From JAKEFM01 sp035695825 (GTDB lineage: Bacteria; Planctomycetota; UBA1135; JAKEFM01), in contig DASRRH010000032.1 in NCBI GenBank assembly GCA_035695825.1, positions 1 through 64,000 of the forward strand: a stretch of DNA of 64,000 bases. The letters are read 5' to 3'. Both the position numbers and the translations under genes were made by a program. The first letter of the stretch is position 1. The number at the start of each line of letters is the position of its first letter. This document shows positions 32,121 to 40,703 of this stretch, piece by piece. The notes below the pieces were generated by a model, which did no database searches, was not told the origin of the DNA, and worked only from the letters and a program-made list of their open reading frames with translations.

Positions 32121-34913
32121 CTAACGGAGGCCGAGCGCGCGGGCGAACGCCTCGTGGACGTCGCGACGCACCTTGTCGATCCCCCGGTTCTCGCGCGTGG
32201 GGTGGACGCGGTTCGTCAGGAGGACGAGGAAGGCGCGCTTCTCCGGGACGCACCAGATCGAGGTTCCGGTGAACCCCGTGTGCCCGAAGGAACCGGGGCC
32301 GAGCGCCGCGGCGAAGTGCTTCTCCGAAGGGGTGTCCCACCCGAGCGCCCGGGTGGAGCCCTCCACCAGCCCCGCGCGCTTCGCGAACGCCGCGACGGTC
32401 GCCGGGCGGACGAACCGCGACGCCGCGGCACCCTCCGGCGCGAGGAGGGCGCGGCCGAACTTCGCCAGGTCGCCGGCCGTCGAGAAGAGGCCGGCGTTTC
32501 CCGAGACCCCGCCCATCGCGTCGGCGTTCTCGTCGTGGACCCTTCCGCGGAGCGCTCCGCCCCGGGCCGGGTCGACCTCGGTCGGCGCGATCCGGGGCAG
32601 CCAGTCCTCCGGCGGCCGGAAACGCGTCGAGCGCATGCCGAGCGGCTCGAAGACGCGCCGCTCGCAGAAGGCGTCGAGGGGCTCGCGCGCCACCCGCTCG
32701 ACCGCGGCGCCGAGGAGGATCGCGCCGTAGTCGCTGTACACGGCCTTCGCCCCCGGCTCGTACTCGAGGGGCTCGGCGCAGATCGCGGCGACGTAGGCAT
32801 CCTTGCCGCGGCATCTCTTCCAGAGCGGTCCGTAGGCGGGGAGACCCGTGCAGTGGGAGAGGAGATGGCGCAGGGTCACGCGGTCTCTCTGTCCCCCCGC
32901 GAACTCCGGGATCACCTCGCGGACGGGTCTCTCGAGCGGGAACTTCCCTTCCTCGAAGAGGATCATCGCCGCGCTCGTCGTCGCGACGACCTTCGTCAGG
33001 GAGGCGAGGTCGTAGACCGTGTCGGGTTGGACGGACGGCGCGTCGGCCTCGTAGGTCAGCCTTCCGAACGCGCGCGGTCCCTCGAGCGTCTCGCCGATCC
33101 CGACGACGCAGACGGCGCCGGGAAACGCCTTCTCCGCGACGCCACTCTCGACCGCGGCGAAGAGCTCGGCGAGCGGGCCGTCGGAGGACGCGACCGGGTC
33201 GTTCGAGGCTCGCCGCTCCTCCCGGGCGGGGACGTCGATTCCGTCGCCCCGCTTTGCGAAGCCGGGGATCGTGACGGGGAGGCGGCCCCGGACGGCGAAC
33301 TCGCCGAAGAGGGCGCGGGCCGCCGCGCGCTCGGAGGGGTCCCCCGAGGAGAACGCGCAGAGGATCGCCCGCGCCGACGCGAATCTCGCCGCGGGGTAGG
33401 GGCTGCCGAAGAGAATGACGATCGATCGCGCGGCGACCGCGTCCGCGAACGAACCGACCGATCCGGGAAGTCCGATGGTCCCGCGCCGGTCGCGCGGTCG
33501 CAGGTAGACCGCAAGGAGGACGGGCCCTTCCGCTCGCGCGACCTTCTCCTTCAGCCCCTCGAGCCGGGCGGGGGCTTCGTCGGGCCCGATGCGCTCGACC
33601 TCGAGACGGGAGGTCCGCTTCCTCAACTCGCGCTCGAAGGTCCTCCCTTCCTCTCCCCCTTCTGCGTCGCGGACCGTGACGAGAAGGGCGGAGGGTGCGC
33701 TCCCGGCTCCGAGGGGGAGGGCATTCCCTTCGTTTCGGAGCGCCGTGATCGACTCCTGCGCGACCCGATCCGCGACGGCTCGGTGTTCCGGCTTGCCGAC
33801 GACGCGCCAGACCTCGTCGAGGTCCGCCCTCCGCGAGCGTTGGAGCCCGAGCGAGGCTTTGGCCCGGAGGATCCGCTCGACGGATCGGTCGATCCGCTCG
33901 GCGGGGATCGCTCCCTTCTCCACGGCGCGGACGATCGCGTCGATCGCAGCGGGGGGATCGGCCGACATCAGCAGCACGTCGTTCCCGGCGAGGACGGCCC
34001 GCACGGCCACCTCGGCGGGGGAGAAACGCTTCGTGACCCCCCCCATGTCGAGGGCGTCGGAGACGACGAGGCCGTCGAAGCCCATCTTGCGACGGAGCAG
34101 ATCCGTGACGGCGCGGGGCGAGAGAGAGGCGGAGAGGCCGGGCTCCCCCGTCAGCGCGGGGACGTCGAGGTGACCGGGCATGAAGGCTCGGACGCCCGCC
34201 TTCACGGCCTCGCGGAAGGGGAGGAGGTCGATCGCCTCGAGCTCGTCGGCGGGCGCGGAGATGACCGGCAGGTCGAGGTGCGAGTCGACGGAGGTCGGCC
34301 CGTGGCCGGGGAAGTGCTTCGCCGTGCAGAGGAGCCCTCCCTCCTGGCAGCCTCGGATGAATGCGGCGCCGAGGCGCGCGACGAGGGCGGGGTCCTCGCC
34401 GTAGGAGCGGACGTTGACGATCGGGTTGTCGGGGTCGCGCTGGACGTCGAGGACCGGGGCGAAGGCCCAGTGGACGCCCATCGCGCGCCCCTCGAGGGCC
34501 GTGATCCGCCCTTCCTCGCGCGCGAGTTCCTCCGAGCCCGCGGCGCCGAGGGCGAGGTTCGAGGGGAAGCGCGTCGCCCCCTCGATGCGGAAGCCCGCCC
34601 CGGCCTCGTAGTCGGCCGCGACGAGGAGGGGGACGCGGGCGAGGGATTGGAGTTCGTTCGCGAGGGAGGCGCACTCGGAGGGGGTGCCGAGGGAGAGGCA
34701 CATACCGCCGAAGCCGAGGTCGGCCACGAGGTGGTGCAGACGCTGAAACTCGGGCGATTCTCGATTCGCGAACCGCGCGAACTGGAACTCCATGAACATC
34801 TGCCCGATCCGTTCGCGCAGCGGCATCCGGGCAAGGGTCTCGCGCGCCCACCGTCCTGCCTCGGCGTCGATCGCTTGGGAGAAGAGCGGGAGAAGGAGGG
34901 CGACTGCAGGCAT
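32121..34913 (-). CDS. GH3 beta-N-acetylhexosaminidase (NagZ-like) fused to a serine beta-lactamase-fold domain
   Basis: A 930-residue exported fusion. After a short signal, residues 20-340 are a GH3 NagZ-type domain: KHFPGHGPTSVDSH (general acid His/Asp pair, near 200) and GLVVSDALDMGG (nucleophile Asp, near 284). Residues 370-560 form a GH3 C-terminal-like domain. Residues 590-925 are a class C beta-lactamase/penicillin-binding-protein domain with SLTK (SxxK, near 638), YSDY (near 724, Tyr of YxN) and GHTGFTG (KTG-equivalent, near 874). Such fusions may remove GlcNAc from muropeptides and trim the peptide, or bind beta-lactams; activity of the second part is not proven. ATG 34913 follows a TAGAAC box by only a few bases. 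Confidence 0.9.
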   Translation of the reverse strand: MPAVALLLPLFSQAIDAEAGRWARETLARMPLRERIGQMFMEFQFARFANRESPEFQRLHHLVADLGFGGMCLSLGTPSECASLANELQSLARVPLLVAADYEAGAGFRIEGATRFPSNLALGAAGSEELAREEGRITALEGRAMGVHWAFAPVLDVQRDPDNPIVNVRSYGEDPALVARLGAAFIRGCQEGGLLCTAKHFPGHGPTSVDSHLDLPVISAPADELEAIDLLPFREAVKAGVRAFMPGHLDVPALTGEPGLSASLSPRAVTDLLRRKMGFDGLVVSDALDMGGVTKRFSPAEVAVRAVLAGNDVLLMSADPPAAIDAIVRAVEKGAIPAERIDRSVERILRAKASLGLQRSRRADLDEVWRVVGKPEHRAVADRVAQESITALRNEGNALPLGAGSAPSALLVTVRDAEGGEEGRTFERELRKRTSRLEVERIGPDEAPARLEGLKEKVARAEGPVLLAVYLRPRDRRGTIGLPGSVGSFADAVAARSIVILFGSPYPAARFASARAILCAFSSGDPSERAAARALFGEFAVRGRLPVTIPGFAKRGDGIDVPAREERRASNDPVASSDGPLAELFAAVESGVAEKAFPGAVCVVGIGETLEGPRAFGRLTYEADAPSVQPDTVYDLASLTKVVATTSAAMILFEEGKFPLERPVREVIPEFAGGQRDRVTLRHLLSHCTGLPAYGPLWKRCRGKDAYVAAICAEPLEYEPGAKAVYSDYGAILLGAAVERVAREPLDAFCERRVFEPLGMRSTRFRPPEDWLPRIAPTEVDPARGGALRGRVHDENADAMGGVSGNAGLFSTAGDLAKFGRALLAPEGAAASRFVRPATVAAFAKRAGLVEGSTRALGWDTPSEKHFAAALGPGSFGHTGFTGTSIWCVPEKRAFLVLLTNRVHPTRENRGIDKVRRDVHEAFARALGLR

Positions 34914-35125
34914 GGCTCGGTTCTAGCCGCTTCGTCCCTCTTCGTGGAGACACCGGCGCGAGCGCCGCCGCGGCTTCGAGCTCGGAGGCGTCCTCGACTT
35001 CGGGACCCGGAAGGGAGGTTCGGACGAGGGAGACAGTCCTCCCCGGGAGTGGGACTCGCCCCACGACCCGCACACGGGCCCGTCGCCTCAATCCTCCTGC
35101 GCGCGCCTGGCGGACGGAGGGCACG

Positions 35126-35136
35126 TTGCAAATGAC
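35126..35136. repeat. copy of the TTGCAAATGAC motif of the ATPase palindrome
   Basis: This 11-mer matches exactly the core of the palindrome at 30347-30357 (in reverse complement) and, read on the minus strand, also follows an ATG by three bases (ATG 35142, translating MEVICNV against MSVICKM). It is AT-rich in a very GC-rich setting. It lies between two divergent genes; no further similarity is visible. Confidence 0.4.
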
Positions 35137-35222
35137 CTCCATCGATTCTCGTGCGGTTTCCAGGCTTGATCCCGTGAGGGGGGCCGGGGATCATGCCGGC
35201 AATTCCGGCTGGAGGTACGCCG

Positions 35223-37769
35223 ATGCGGATGTCTGCAGCTCTTGGGGCCTCTGCACTCCTCGCGCTCGTCCTTCCGACTCCCCTCCGTGCGCAGCCCCAG
35301 CGATTCGCCGACCTGCGCCGGATGGTCCCCTGGGATGCCGACTCCTCGACGGCCGTCGCCCTGGGAGACGTGGACGGGGACGGGGATGTCGACGCCCTGA
35401 TCGGGAACGAGGGGCAACCGAACCGGCTCCTTCTGAACGACGGCTCCGGGGTTTTCACGGACGCGACCTCCCAGCTCCCCGGGTTCGTCGACGCCACCCG
35501 GGCCGTCGCCCTGGGAGACGTGGATGGGGACGGGGACCTCGACGCCCTGATCGGCAACGCCGGGCAGACGGAGCGTCTCCATCTGAATGACGGCTCCGGG
35601 GTGTTCGCGGACGCAACCTCCCAGCTCCCCGGGTTCGTCGACAACACCTGGGCCGTCGCCTTGGGAGACGTAGACGGGGACGGGGACCTCGACGCCCTGA
35701 TCGGGAACTGGAGCGGCTTCACGGTCCCGATCGAACAGAACCGTCTCTATCTCAACAACGGGTCCGGGGTTTTTACCGACGCCCCGGCCCAGCTCCCCGC
35801 GATGTTCGGCTACCCTCGGGCCGTCGTCCTCGGGGACGTGGACGGGGACGGGGACCTCGACGCCCTCATCGGGAACGCGGGGGGGTTCTTCGTGGCAGCC
35901 GGGCAGAACCGCCTCTTGGTGAACAACGGCTCGGGCGTCTTCGCCGACGCCACGGTCCAGCTCCCCGCGATCCCCAGCCAGACGACCGCCATTGCCCTTG
36001 GAGACGTGGACGGGGACGGAGACCTCGACGCCTTGATCGGGCAAAGCGGTTATGCCCCCCAACAGGACCGTCTCTATCTGAACGACGGCTCGGGCCTGTT
36101 CACCGACGCCACGGCCCAGCTCCCCGCGATCCTCGGCCAGACCACGGCCGTCGACCTGGGGGACGTCGACGGGGACGGGGACCTCGACGCCTTGGTCGGG
36201 GCGACGGGGCAGAACCGTCTCTATCGGAACGACGGCTCCGGGGTTTTCACCAACGCCGCGGGCCCGCTCCCTGCGATCCTCGATGAGGCCCGAGCGGTCT
36301 CGTTCGGGGACGTGGATGGGGACGGTGATCTCGACGTCTTTGTCGGGAACTACGGACAGCCGAACCGACTGTTTCTGAACGACGGCTCGGGGGTGTTCAC
36401 CGACGCCACCGCCCCGATTCCCGGGGTCGTCGACGACACCTATGCCGTCGCCCTGGGGGATGTCGACGGGGACGGGGACCTCGACGCCTTGCTCGGGCAG
36501 AGCGGCTATGGCCCCCAACAGGACCGTCTCATCCTGAACGACGGTTCGGGGGTGTTCGCCGACGCCACGGCCCAGCTCCCTGCGATCCTCGGCCAGACCA
36601 CGGCCGTCGCCCTCGGAGACGTCGACGTGGACGGGGACCTCGACGCCCTGATCGGGAACTACTTCCAGCAACACCGTCTCTATCTGAACAATGGGTCGGG
36701 CGTCTTCACCAACTCCACGGGCAGTCTCCCCGCGATCCTCCAGCAGACCACGGCCGTAGCCCTGGGGGACGTCGACGGGGACGGAGACCTCGACGCCCGG
36801 ATCGGAAACGTCGGGCAGGACCGTCTCTACGTGAACGGTGGCTCGGGGGCGTTCGCGGACGCCACCTCCCAGCTCCCCGCGAGCTTCGACAGCACTTGGG
36901 CCGTTGCTTTGGGCGACGTGGATGGGGACGGGGACCTCGACGCCCTGATCGGGAACCACGGGCAGAACGGTCTCCAGCTGAACGGTGGCTCGGGGGTTTT
37001 CGCGGACGCCACCTCCCAGCTCCCTGCGCTCGTCGGCAACACGCAGGCCGTGGCGCTCGGCGACGCGGACGGGGACGGGGACCTCGATGCACTGGTCGGG
37101 AACGGTTCCTACAGCGCGGAGCAGAATCGGCTCTACTTGAACGACGGCTCGGGGACGTTCGCGGACGCCACCTCCCAACTCCCTGCGGTCGTCGACCACA
37201 CTCGGGCCGTTGCACTTGGGGACGTGGAGGGGGACGGGGACCTCGATGCTCTCATCGGGAATTACGAGGAACAGGCCCTTCTCTACCTGAACGACGGCTC
37301 GGGGGTGTTCGCGGACGCCACGTCCCAACTCCCCGAGATCGCCGAGGAGATCCAGGCCATCGCGCTCGGGGACCTGGACGGGGACGGGGACCTCGACGCC
37401 TGGATCGGCAACGACGGGCAGGATCGGCTGCTCATGAATCCGACCCGACAGCTCGCGTGGAGAGGAATCCCGCGGATTGGAAAGCCCCTCACGTTGGACC
37501 TCTTCGGCCCACCCTCCGGCGCGTGGCTCCTCGCGTTTTCCCTCGGGACCGCAAGCATCCCGTTGCCCCCCCTCGGTACCGTGCGTCTGAATCCGACCTC
37601 CCTCTTCGTCCTCGTGTCGGGCCCGCTCGACGCACAGGGTCGGGCGTCGGTGACCTTCGCGGTTCCGCAGAACCCGGCCCTGGTGGGAGCGACGCTTGAC
37701 TGGCAGGCGCTTGTGGGGGCTCCCTTCTATTTGACGAATCTCGAGATCACGACCTTCACGAACTTCTAG
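35223..37769 (+). CDS. secreted FG-GAP/VCBS repeat protein with 14 repeats
   Basis: An 848-residue exported protein. ATG 35223 has GGAGG seven bases upstream and opens a signal peptide (SAALGASALLALVLP...RAQ); an in-frame ATG at 35193 lacks one. Fourteen repeats of about 50 residues follow, each with LGDVDGDGDLDALIGN and RLYLNDGSGVFTDAT, ending in a motif such as QLPAILG. DVDGDGDLD is a calcium-binding loop as in FG-GAP/integrin-like beta-propeller blades, so two seven-bladed propellers are conceivable. The C-terminal 110 residues form the PALVGA module (PQNPALVGATLDWQALVG, then FYLTNLEITTF) shared with the 16.6-kb protein. Probably a surface or extracellular binding protein. One repeat has DVDVDGD and another DVEGDGD, small changes of the calcium loop. 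Confidence 0.88.
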   Translation: MRMSAALGASALLALVLPTPLRAQPQRFADLRRMVPWDADSSTAVALGDVDGDGDVDALIGNEGQPNRLLLNDGSGVFTDATSQLPGFVDATRAVALGDVDGDGDLDALIGNAGQTERLHLNDGSGVFADATSQLPGFVDNTWAVALGDVDGDGDLDALIGNWSGFTVPIEQNRLYLNNGSGVFTDAPAQLPAMFGYPRAVVLGDVDGDGDLDALIGNAGGFFVAAGQNRLLVNNGSGVFADATVQLPAIPSQTTAIALGDVDGDGDLDALIGQSGYAPQQDRLYLNDGSGLFTDATAQLPAILGQTTAVDLGDVDGDGDLDALVGATGQNRLYRNDGSGVFTNAAGPLPAILDEARAVSFGDVDGDGDLDVFVGNYGQPNRLFLNDGSGVFTDATAPIPGVVDDTYAVALGDVDGDGDLDALLGQSGYGPQQDRLILNDGSGVFADATAQLPAILGQTTAVALGDVDVDGDLDALIGNYFQQHRLYLNNGSGVFTNSTGSLPAILQQTTAVALGDVDGDGDLDARIGNVGQDRLYVNGGSGAFADATSQLPASFDSTWAVALGDVDGDGDLDALIGNHGQNGLQLNGGSGVFADATSQLPALVGNTQAVALGDADGDGDLDALVGNGSYSAEQNRLYLNDGSGTFADATSQLPAVVDHTRAVALGDVEGDGDLDALIGNYEEQALLYLNDGSGVFADATSQLPEIAEEIQAIALGDLDGDGDLDAWIGNDGQDRLLMNPTRQLAWRGIPRIGKPLTLDLFGPPSGAWLLAFSLGTASIPLPPLGTVRLNPTSLFVLVSGPLDAQGRASVTFAVPQNPALVGATLDWQALVGAPFYLTNLEITTFTNF
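35341..37440 (+). repeat. 14 tandem DNA repeats of about 145-165 bp coding FG-GAP units
   Basis: The repeats are similar at DNA level as well as in protein, with blocks such as GACGTGGACGGGGACGG and CTGAACGACGGCTC recurring throughout. Copies 5 and 8 are close to each other (IGQSGYAPQQDRL and LGQSGYGPQQDRL), which suggests duplication of multi-repeat blocks. Such arrays can change copy number by recombination. Confidence 0.85.
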
Positions 37770-37777
37770 CCTCCCCG

Positions 37778-37804
37778 CGGCGCCCGGCGAGGCGGGCGGC
37801 GCCG
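37778..37804 (+). terminator. hairpin after the FG-GAP gene; start of a 306-nt gap
   Basis: CGGCGCC/GGCGCCG stem with a 13-nt GC-rich loop, 9 nt after the stop. No T run. The rest of the gap to 38075 holds no convincing gene; it includes a second small stem (CCGGGG/CCCCGG near 37938-37957) and probably the promoter of the next lipoprotein gene, for which no clear -35/-10 pair was seen. Confidence 0.45.
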
Positions 37805-38075
37805 TGTAGATGGCCGGACCGATGGGTCGGCCGACGGACGGTTTCCCTTCCGGATCCGGGATCCTGCAGGCGCAACAAGTACTTGAGTGGGACGCAGGGC
37901 GCGAGGCGCATGTCTCGGCGTCCAGCGGCGGGACTTCACCGGGGGAACGTCGTCCCCGGAGCGAGTCACTCGGGGTCGTCTGCCGGACTCGTGCTGGCGG
38001 GGGAAGGAGGAGGGCCATCGGAGGTCGAAGAGTCGAGACCGAGGCATGCGGGTTGGTAGAAGATCCTGCCGACGA

Positions 38076-38672
38076 ATGGTCTCGATCCCCTCCGTTCGCT
38101 CGTGGACGCTCCTCGCGTGTGCGGCGTGCGCCCTCGTAGGGGCAGCGTGCGGGTCCGCACCACGGCCCCCTGGAGCGGCCTCGTCCCGGCCTGCGGAGAA
38201 CTCGGGTCCGATCTCGGTCGAGGAGCCCGCGGTCCGAGTGGAGATCGATCCGTCCTTGAAGGTCGGCGAGGCCTGGTTCGACGACGGGAGGGAGTCGCAG
38301 GAACCCCTCTACCTTTGGATCCGACCGGACGCGTCGGGGGGCATCACGGCCGTCGTGGGTCGCACGCTGTTCCTTTCCGATGGATGGTTCGCGCGCTTTC
38401 GATTCGAGCCGCGCGAGGGTAGGGGATTCCTCCTGCGCGTGGGTGCCGAACATCAATCGGACGCCGTGACACCGCATCCGGCCTCGCTCGAGGGCCTCGC
38501 GGGGGTGATCTACCTTCGGAGCGGCGAGATCGGTCCGGGGCGGACGATGGCTCTCGCGTTCGACTTGGAGGGGACTTGGTGGACTTCGGGGGGGGTCGAC
38601 GGGTCGTTCCGCCTCGCTCCGGTGCAGCCTCGGAGCGTCCATTTGAGAGGGGGATTCGAAACCCGGATCTAG
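38076..38672 (+). CDS. small lipoprotein of unknown function
   Basis: A 198-residue protein. From ATG 38076 it has a hydrophobic signal with cysteine at its end (TLLACAACALVGAAC), followed by a flexible Pro/Ala/Ser stretch, as in lipoproteins. The mature part is beta-rich (AVRVEIDPSLKVGEAWFDDG, then LYLWIRPDASGGITAVVGRTLF). The frame is open for 63 codons further upstream, but those are Arg/Gly-rich and do not look coding. No family was recognised. It follows the FG-GAP gene by 306 nt and converges with the ABC permease gene 31 nt away. Confidence 0.68.
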   Translation: MVSIPSVRSWTLLACAACALVGAACGSAPRPPGAASSRPAENSGPISVEEPAVRVEIDPSLKVGEAWFDDGRESQEPLYLWIRPDASGGITAVVGRTLFLSDGWFARFRFEPREGRGFLLRVGAEHQSDAVTPHPASLEGLAGVIYLRSGEIGPGRTMALAFDLEGTWWTSGGVDGSFRLAPVQPRSVHLRGGFETRI

Positions 38673-38703
38673 AGGAAGGAGGAGTCGGTGGCTCCCCGCC
38701 CCG

Positions 38704-39969
38704 CTACTCGTGCCGGAGCGCCTCGATCGGGTCCATCCGCGCGGCGCGCTGGGCGGGGTAGAGGCCGAAGACGATCCCGACGAGGACGGAGATCCCGAGG
38801 GCCATCCCGACGGACCAGGGGGTGACGATGAGGATCGTCTTCGTCAGCGCCTCGTAGAGGATCGGTCCGCCGACCCCGACGAGGGTGCCGAGGAACCCGC
38901 CGGTCGCGGCGAGGACGACGCACTCGACGAGGAACTGCAGCGTGATGTCGCGCCGGCGCGCCCCGAGCGCCCGGCGGATCCCGATCTCCCGCGTCCGCTC
39001 CGTGACGGAGGCGAGCATGATGTTCATGATCCCGATGCCCCCGACGAGGAGGGAGACGGCGGCGACCGAGCCGAGGAGGCGGTTGAACTCCCGCTTCGTC
39101 TGCTCCGCGGCCTGGAGGAGGTTCAGCGGGGCCTTGACGATCCAGTCCCCCCTCGGGTGGGTGCGCCGGAGCATCTCCTCGATCGCCCTCTTCGTCGGGA
39201 GGACGTCCTCGAGGGAGGCGACCTGGACGTCGAGCTCGTGCAGCTCGACCCGCTCCATCTCCCGGCTCCCCGACCCGATCTTGACGAGGGTCTCCCCGAA
39301 CCAGGAGCGGGCCGTCGTGACGGGGATGTAGACCGCGTTCTCCCCGCCCGCGATCCTCACCCCCTCGATCTCGCGCTCCCCCCCCTCCGCCATCACGCCG
39401 ACGACGCGGAAGTAGAGGCTCCGCACCTTCACGGTGCGGCCGATCGGGTCCTGGTACGGGAAGAGGTCCGCGGCGATCCGGGGCCCGATCACGCAGGAGT
39501 TCCCCTGCCGCTCCATCTCGACCGCCGTCAGGAACCGGCCGACGCCGACCTTCTGGTTCGCGACCTCGAGGAACCAGGGGACCGTGCCGACGACCGTCCC
39601 CTTCGCCCTCCGCTCCTCGAAGCGAACGTCCTCCACGATCTCGCGGATCGGCACGAGGACCCGCGCGGTCGGGAACGACTCGCGGATGCGGTCGGCGTCG
39701 AGGTAGGTGAGCCCGTAGTCGATGACGAAGGAGCGTCCGGCGCCGGCCCGCGCGCTCTCGGGGGGCTTCTGGCTGCGCACGATCACGTTCGTGCTCCCGA
39801 GCGCCCGGATCCGCTGCTGGGCCGTGTAGGAGGTCCCCTCGCCGAAGGCGAGCATCACGATGACGGAGGCGACCCCGCAGAAGATGCCGAGGACCGTCAG
39901 GGTCGAGCGGAGCGGGTGGAGGAGGAGGTTGCCGAGGCCGAGGCGGACCGTCCGCCAGAGCCTATGCAC
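38704..39969 (-). CDS. MacB/LolC-type ABC transporter permease (FtsX family)
   Basis: A 421-residue permease with one membrane segment near residues 15-40, a large periplasmic domain (residues 45-280) and three further segments after LLGSVAAVSLLVGGIGIMNIML, ARRRDITLQFLVECVVLA and ALGISVLVGIVFGLYPAQRAARMDPIEALR. The SVTERTREIGIRRALGA coupling helix and the final MDPIEALR box are hallmarks of the MacB permease. GTG 39969 overlaps the ATPase stop by 8 nt. With the ATPase, adaptor and TolC genes next to it, it should form a tripartite mechanotransmission pump that drives periplasmic substrates (macrolides, peptides, siderophores or lipids) out of the cell. Confidence 0.92.
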   Translation of the reverse strand: MHRLWRTVRLGLGNLLLHPLRSTLTVLGIFCGVASVIVMLAFGEGTSYTAQQRIRALGSTNVIVRSQKPPESARAGAGRSFVIDYGLTYLDADRIRESFPTARVLVPIREIVEDVRFEERRAKGTVVGTVPWFLEVANQKVGVGRFLTAVEMERQGNSCVIGPRIAADLFPYQDPIGRTVKVRSLYFRVVGVMAEGGEREIEGVRIAGGENAVYIPVTTARSWFGETLVKIGSGSREMERVELHELDVQVASLEDVLPTKRAIEEMLRRTHPRGDWIVKAPLNLLQAAEQTKREFNRLLGSVAAVSLLVGGIGIMNIMLASVTERTREIGIRRALGARRRDITLQFLVECVVLAATGGFLGTLVGVGGPILYEALTKTILIVTPWSVGMALGISVLVGIVFGLYPAQRAARMDPIEALRHE

Positions 39970-40657
39970 GGATCCCCTCCTCGAGGCGGAGCACCCGCCC
40001 GTCTCCGAGGACGAGCCGCTTGTTCGCGTGGGCGGCGACCGTCTCGTCGTGGGTGACGAGGAGGATCGTGCGCTCCGCGCGGTTCAGCTCGTCGAAGATC
40101 CGGAGGACCTCCGCGCCCGAGGCCGAGTCGAGGTTCCCCGTCGGCTCGTCCGCGAGGAGGATCAGCGGCTCGTTCACGAGGGCGCGCGCGATCGCGACTC
40201 GCTGCTGCTGGCCGCCGGAGAGCTGCGCCGGGCGATGGCCGAGCCGGTCGCCCAGGCCGACGCGGCTCGCGAGCTCGCGGCTCCGCGCGCGCGCCTCCTC
40301 GGGGGGGATCCCCTGGTAGAAGAGCGGGACCTCGATGTTGTCGAGGACGGAGAGCTGCGGGAGGAGGTTGAAGGACTGGAAGACGAACCCGATCTCCTTC
40401 GCCCGGATGCCGGAGAGCTCGTCGTCGGAGAGGCGGGAGACGTCGCGGCCGCCGAGGTGGTAAGTCCCCCCGCTCGGGCGGTCGAGGCAGCCGAGCACAT
40501 TGAGGAGGGTGCTCTTCCCCGAGCCCGACGCGCCCGTCACCGCGAAGAAGTCCCCCTCCTCGACGGTGAAGGAGACGTCGCGAAGGGCGTAGACGGTCTC
40601 CCCCGCCATCGAATAGGCGCGGGTGACACCTCGAAACTCGACGATCGGTCGGGGCAT
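39962..40657 (-). CDS. ABC transporter ATP-binding protein (MacB/LolD type)
   Basis: A 231-residue nucleotide-binding subunit. It has Walker A GASGSGKST (near 39-47), the Q-loop FVFQSFNLLPQLSVLDNIEVPL, signature LSGGQQQRVAIARAL, Walker B LILLADEPTGNLDS and H-loop VTHDETVAAHA, all as in LolD/MacB ATPases. MacB itself is a fusion of ATPase and permease; here they are separate overlapping genes, as in many Gram-negatives and in YknYZ. It powers the neighbouring permease with ATP hydrolysis in the cytoplasm. ATG 40657 lies 46 nt after the adaptor gene stop. Confidence 0.95.
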   Translation of the reverse strand: MPRPIVEFRGVTRAYSMAGETVYALRDVSFTVEEGDFFAVTGASGSGKSTLLNVLGCLDRPSGGTYHLGGRDVSRLSDDELSGIRAKEIGFVFQSFNLLPQLSVLDNIEVPLFYQGIPPEEARARSRELASRVGLGDRLGHRPAQLSGGQQQRVAIARALVNEPLILLADEPTGNLDSASGAEVLRIFDELNRAERTILLVTHDETVAAHANKRLVLGDGRVLRLEEGIRA

Positions 40658-40703
40658 GGGAAGGATCCCGGTGAATCTTGGGCCTACGCGCGCGGCAGCG
40701 ACC

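Noticed and set aside
35341..37440. Regular repeats considered as a CRISPR or satellite array.
   Set aside because: The repeats are about 150 bp, in frame and code for FG-GAP units; there are no unique spacers.
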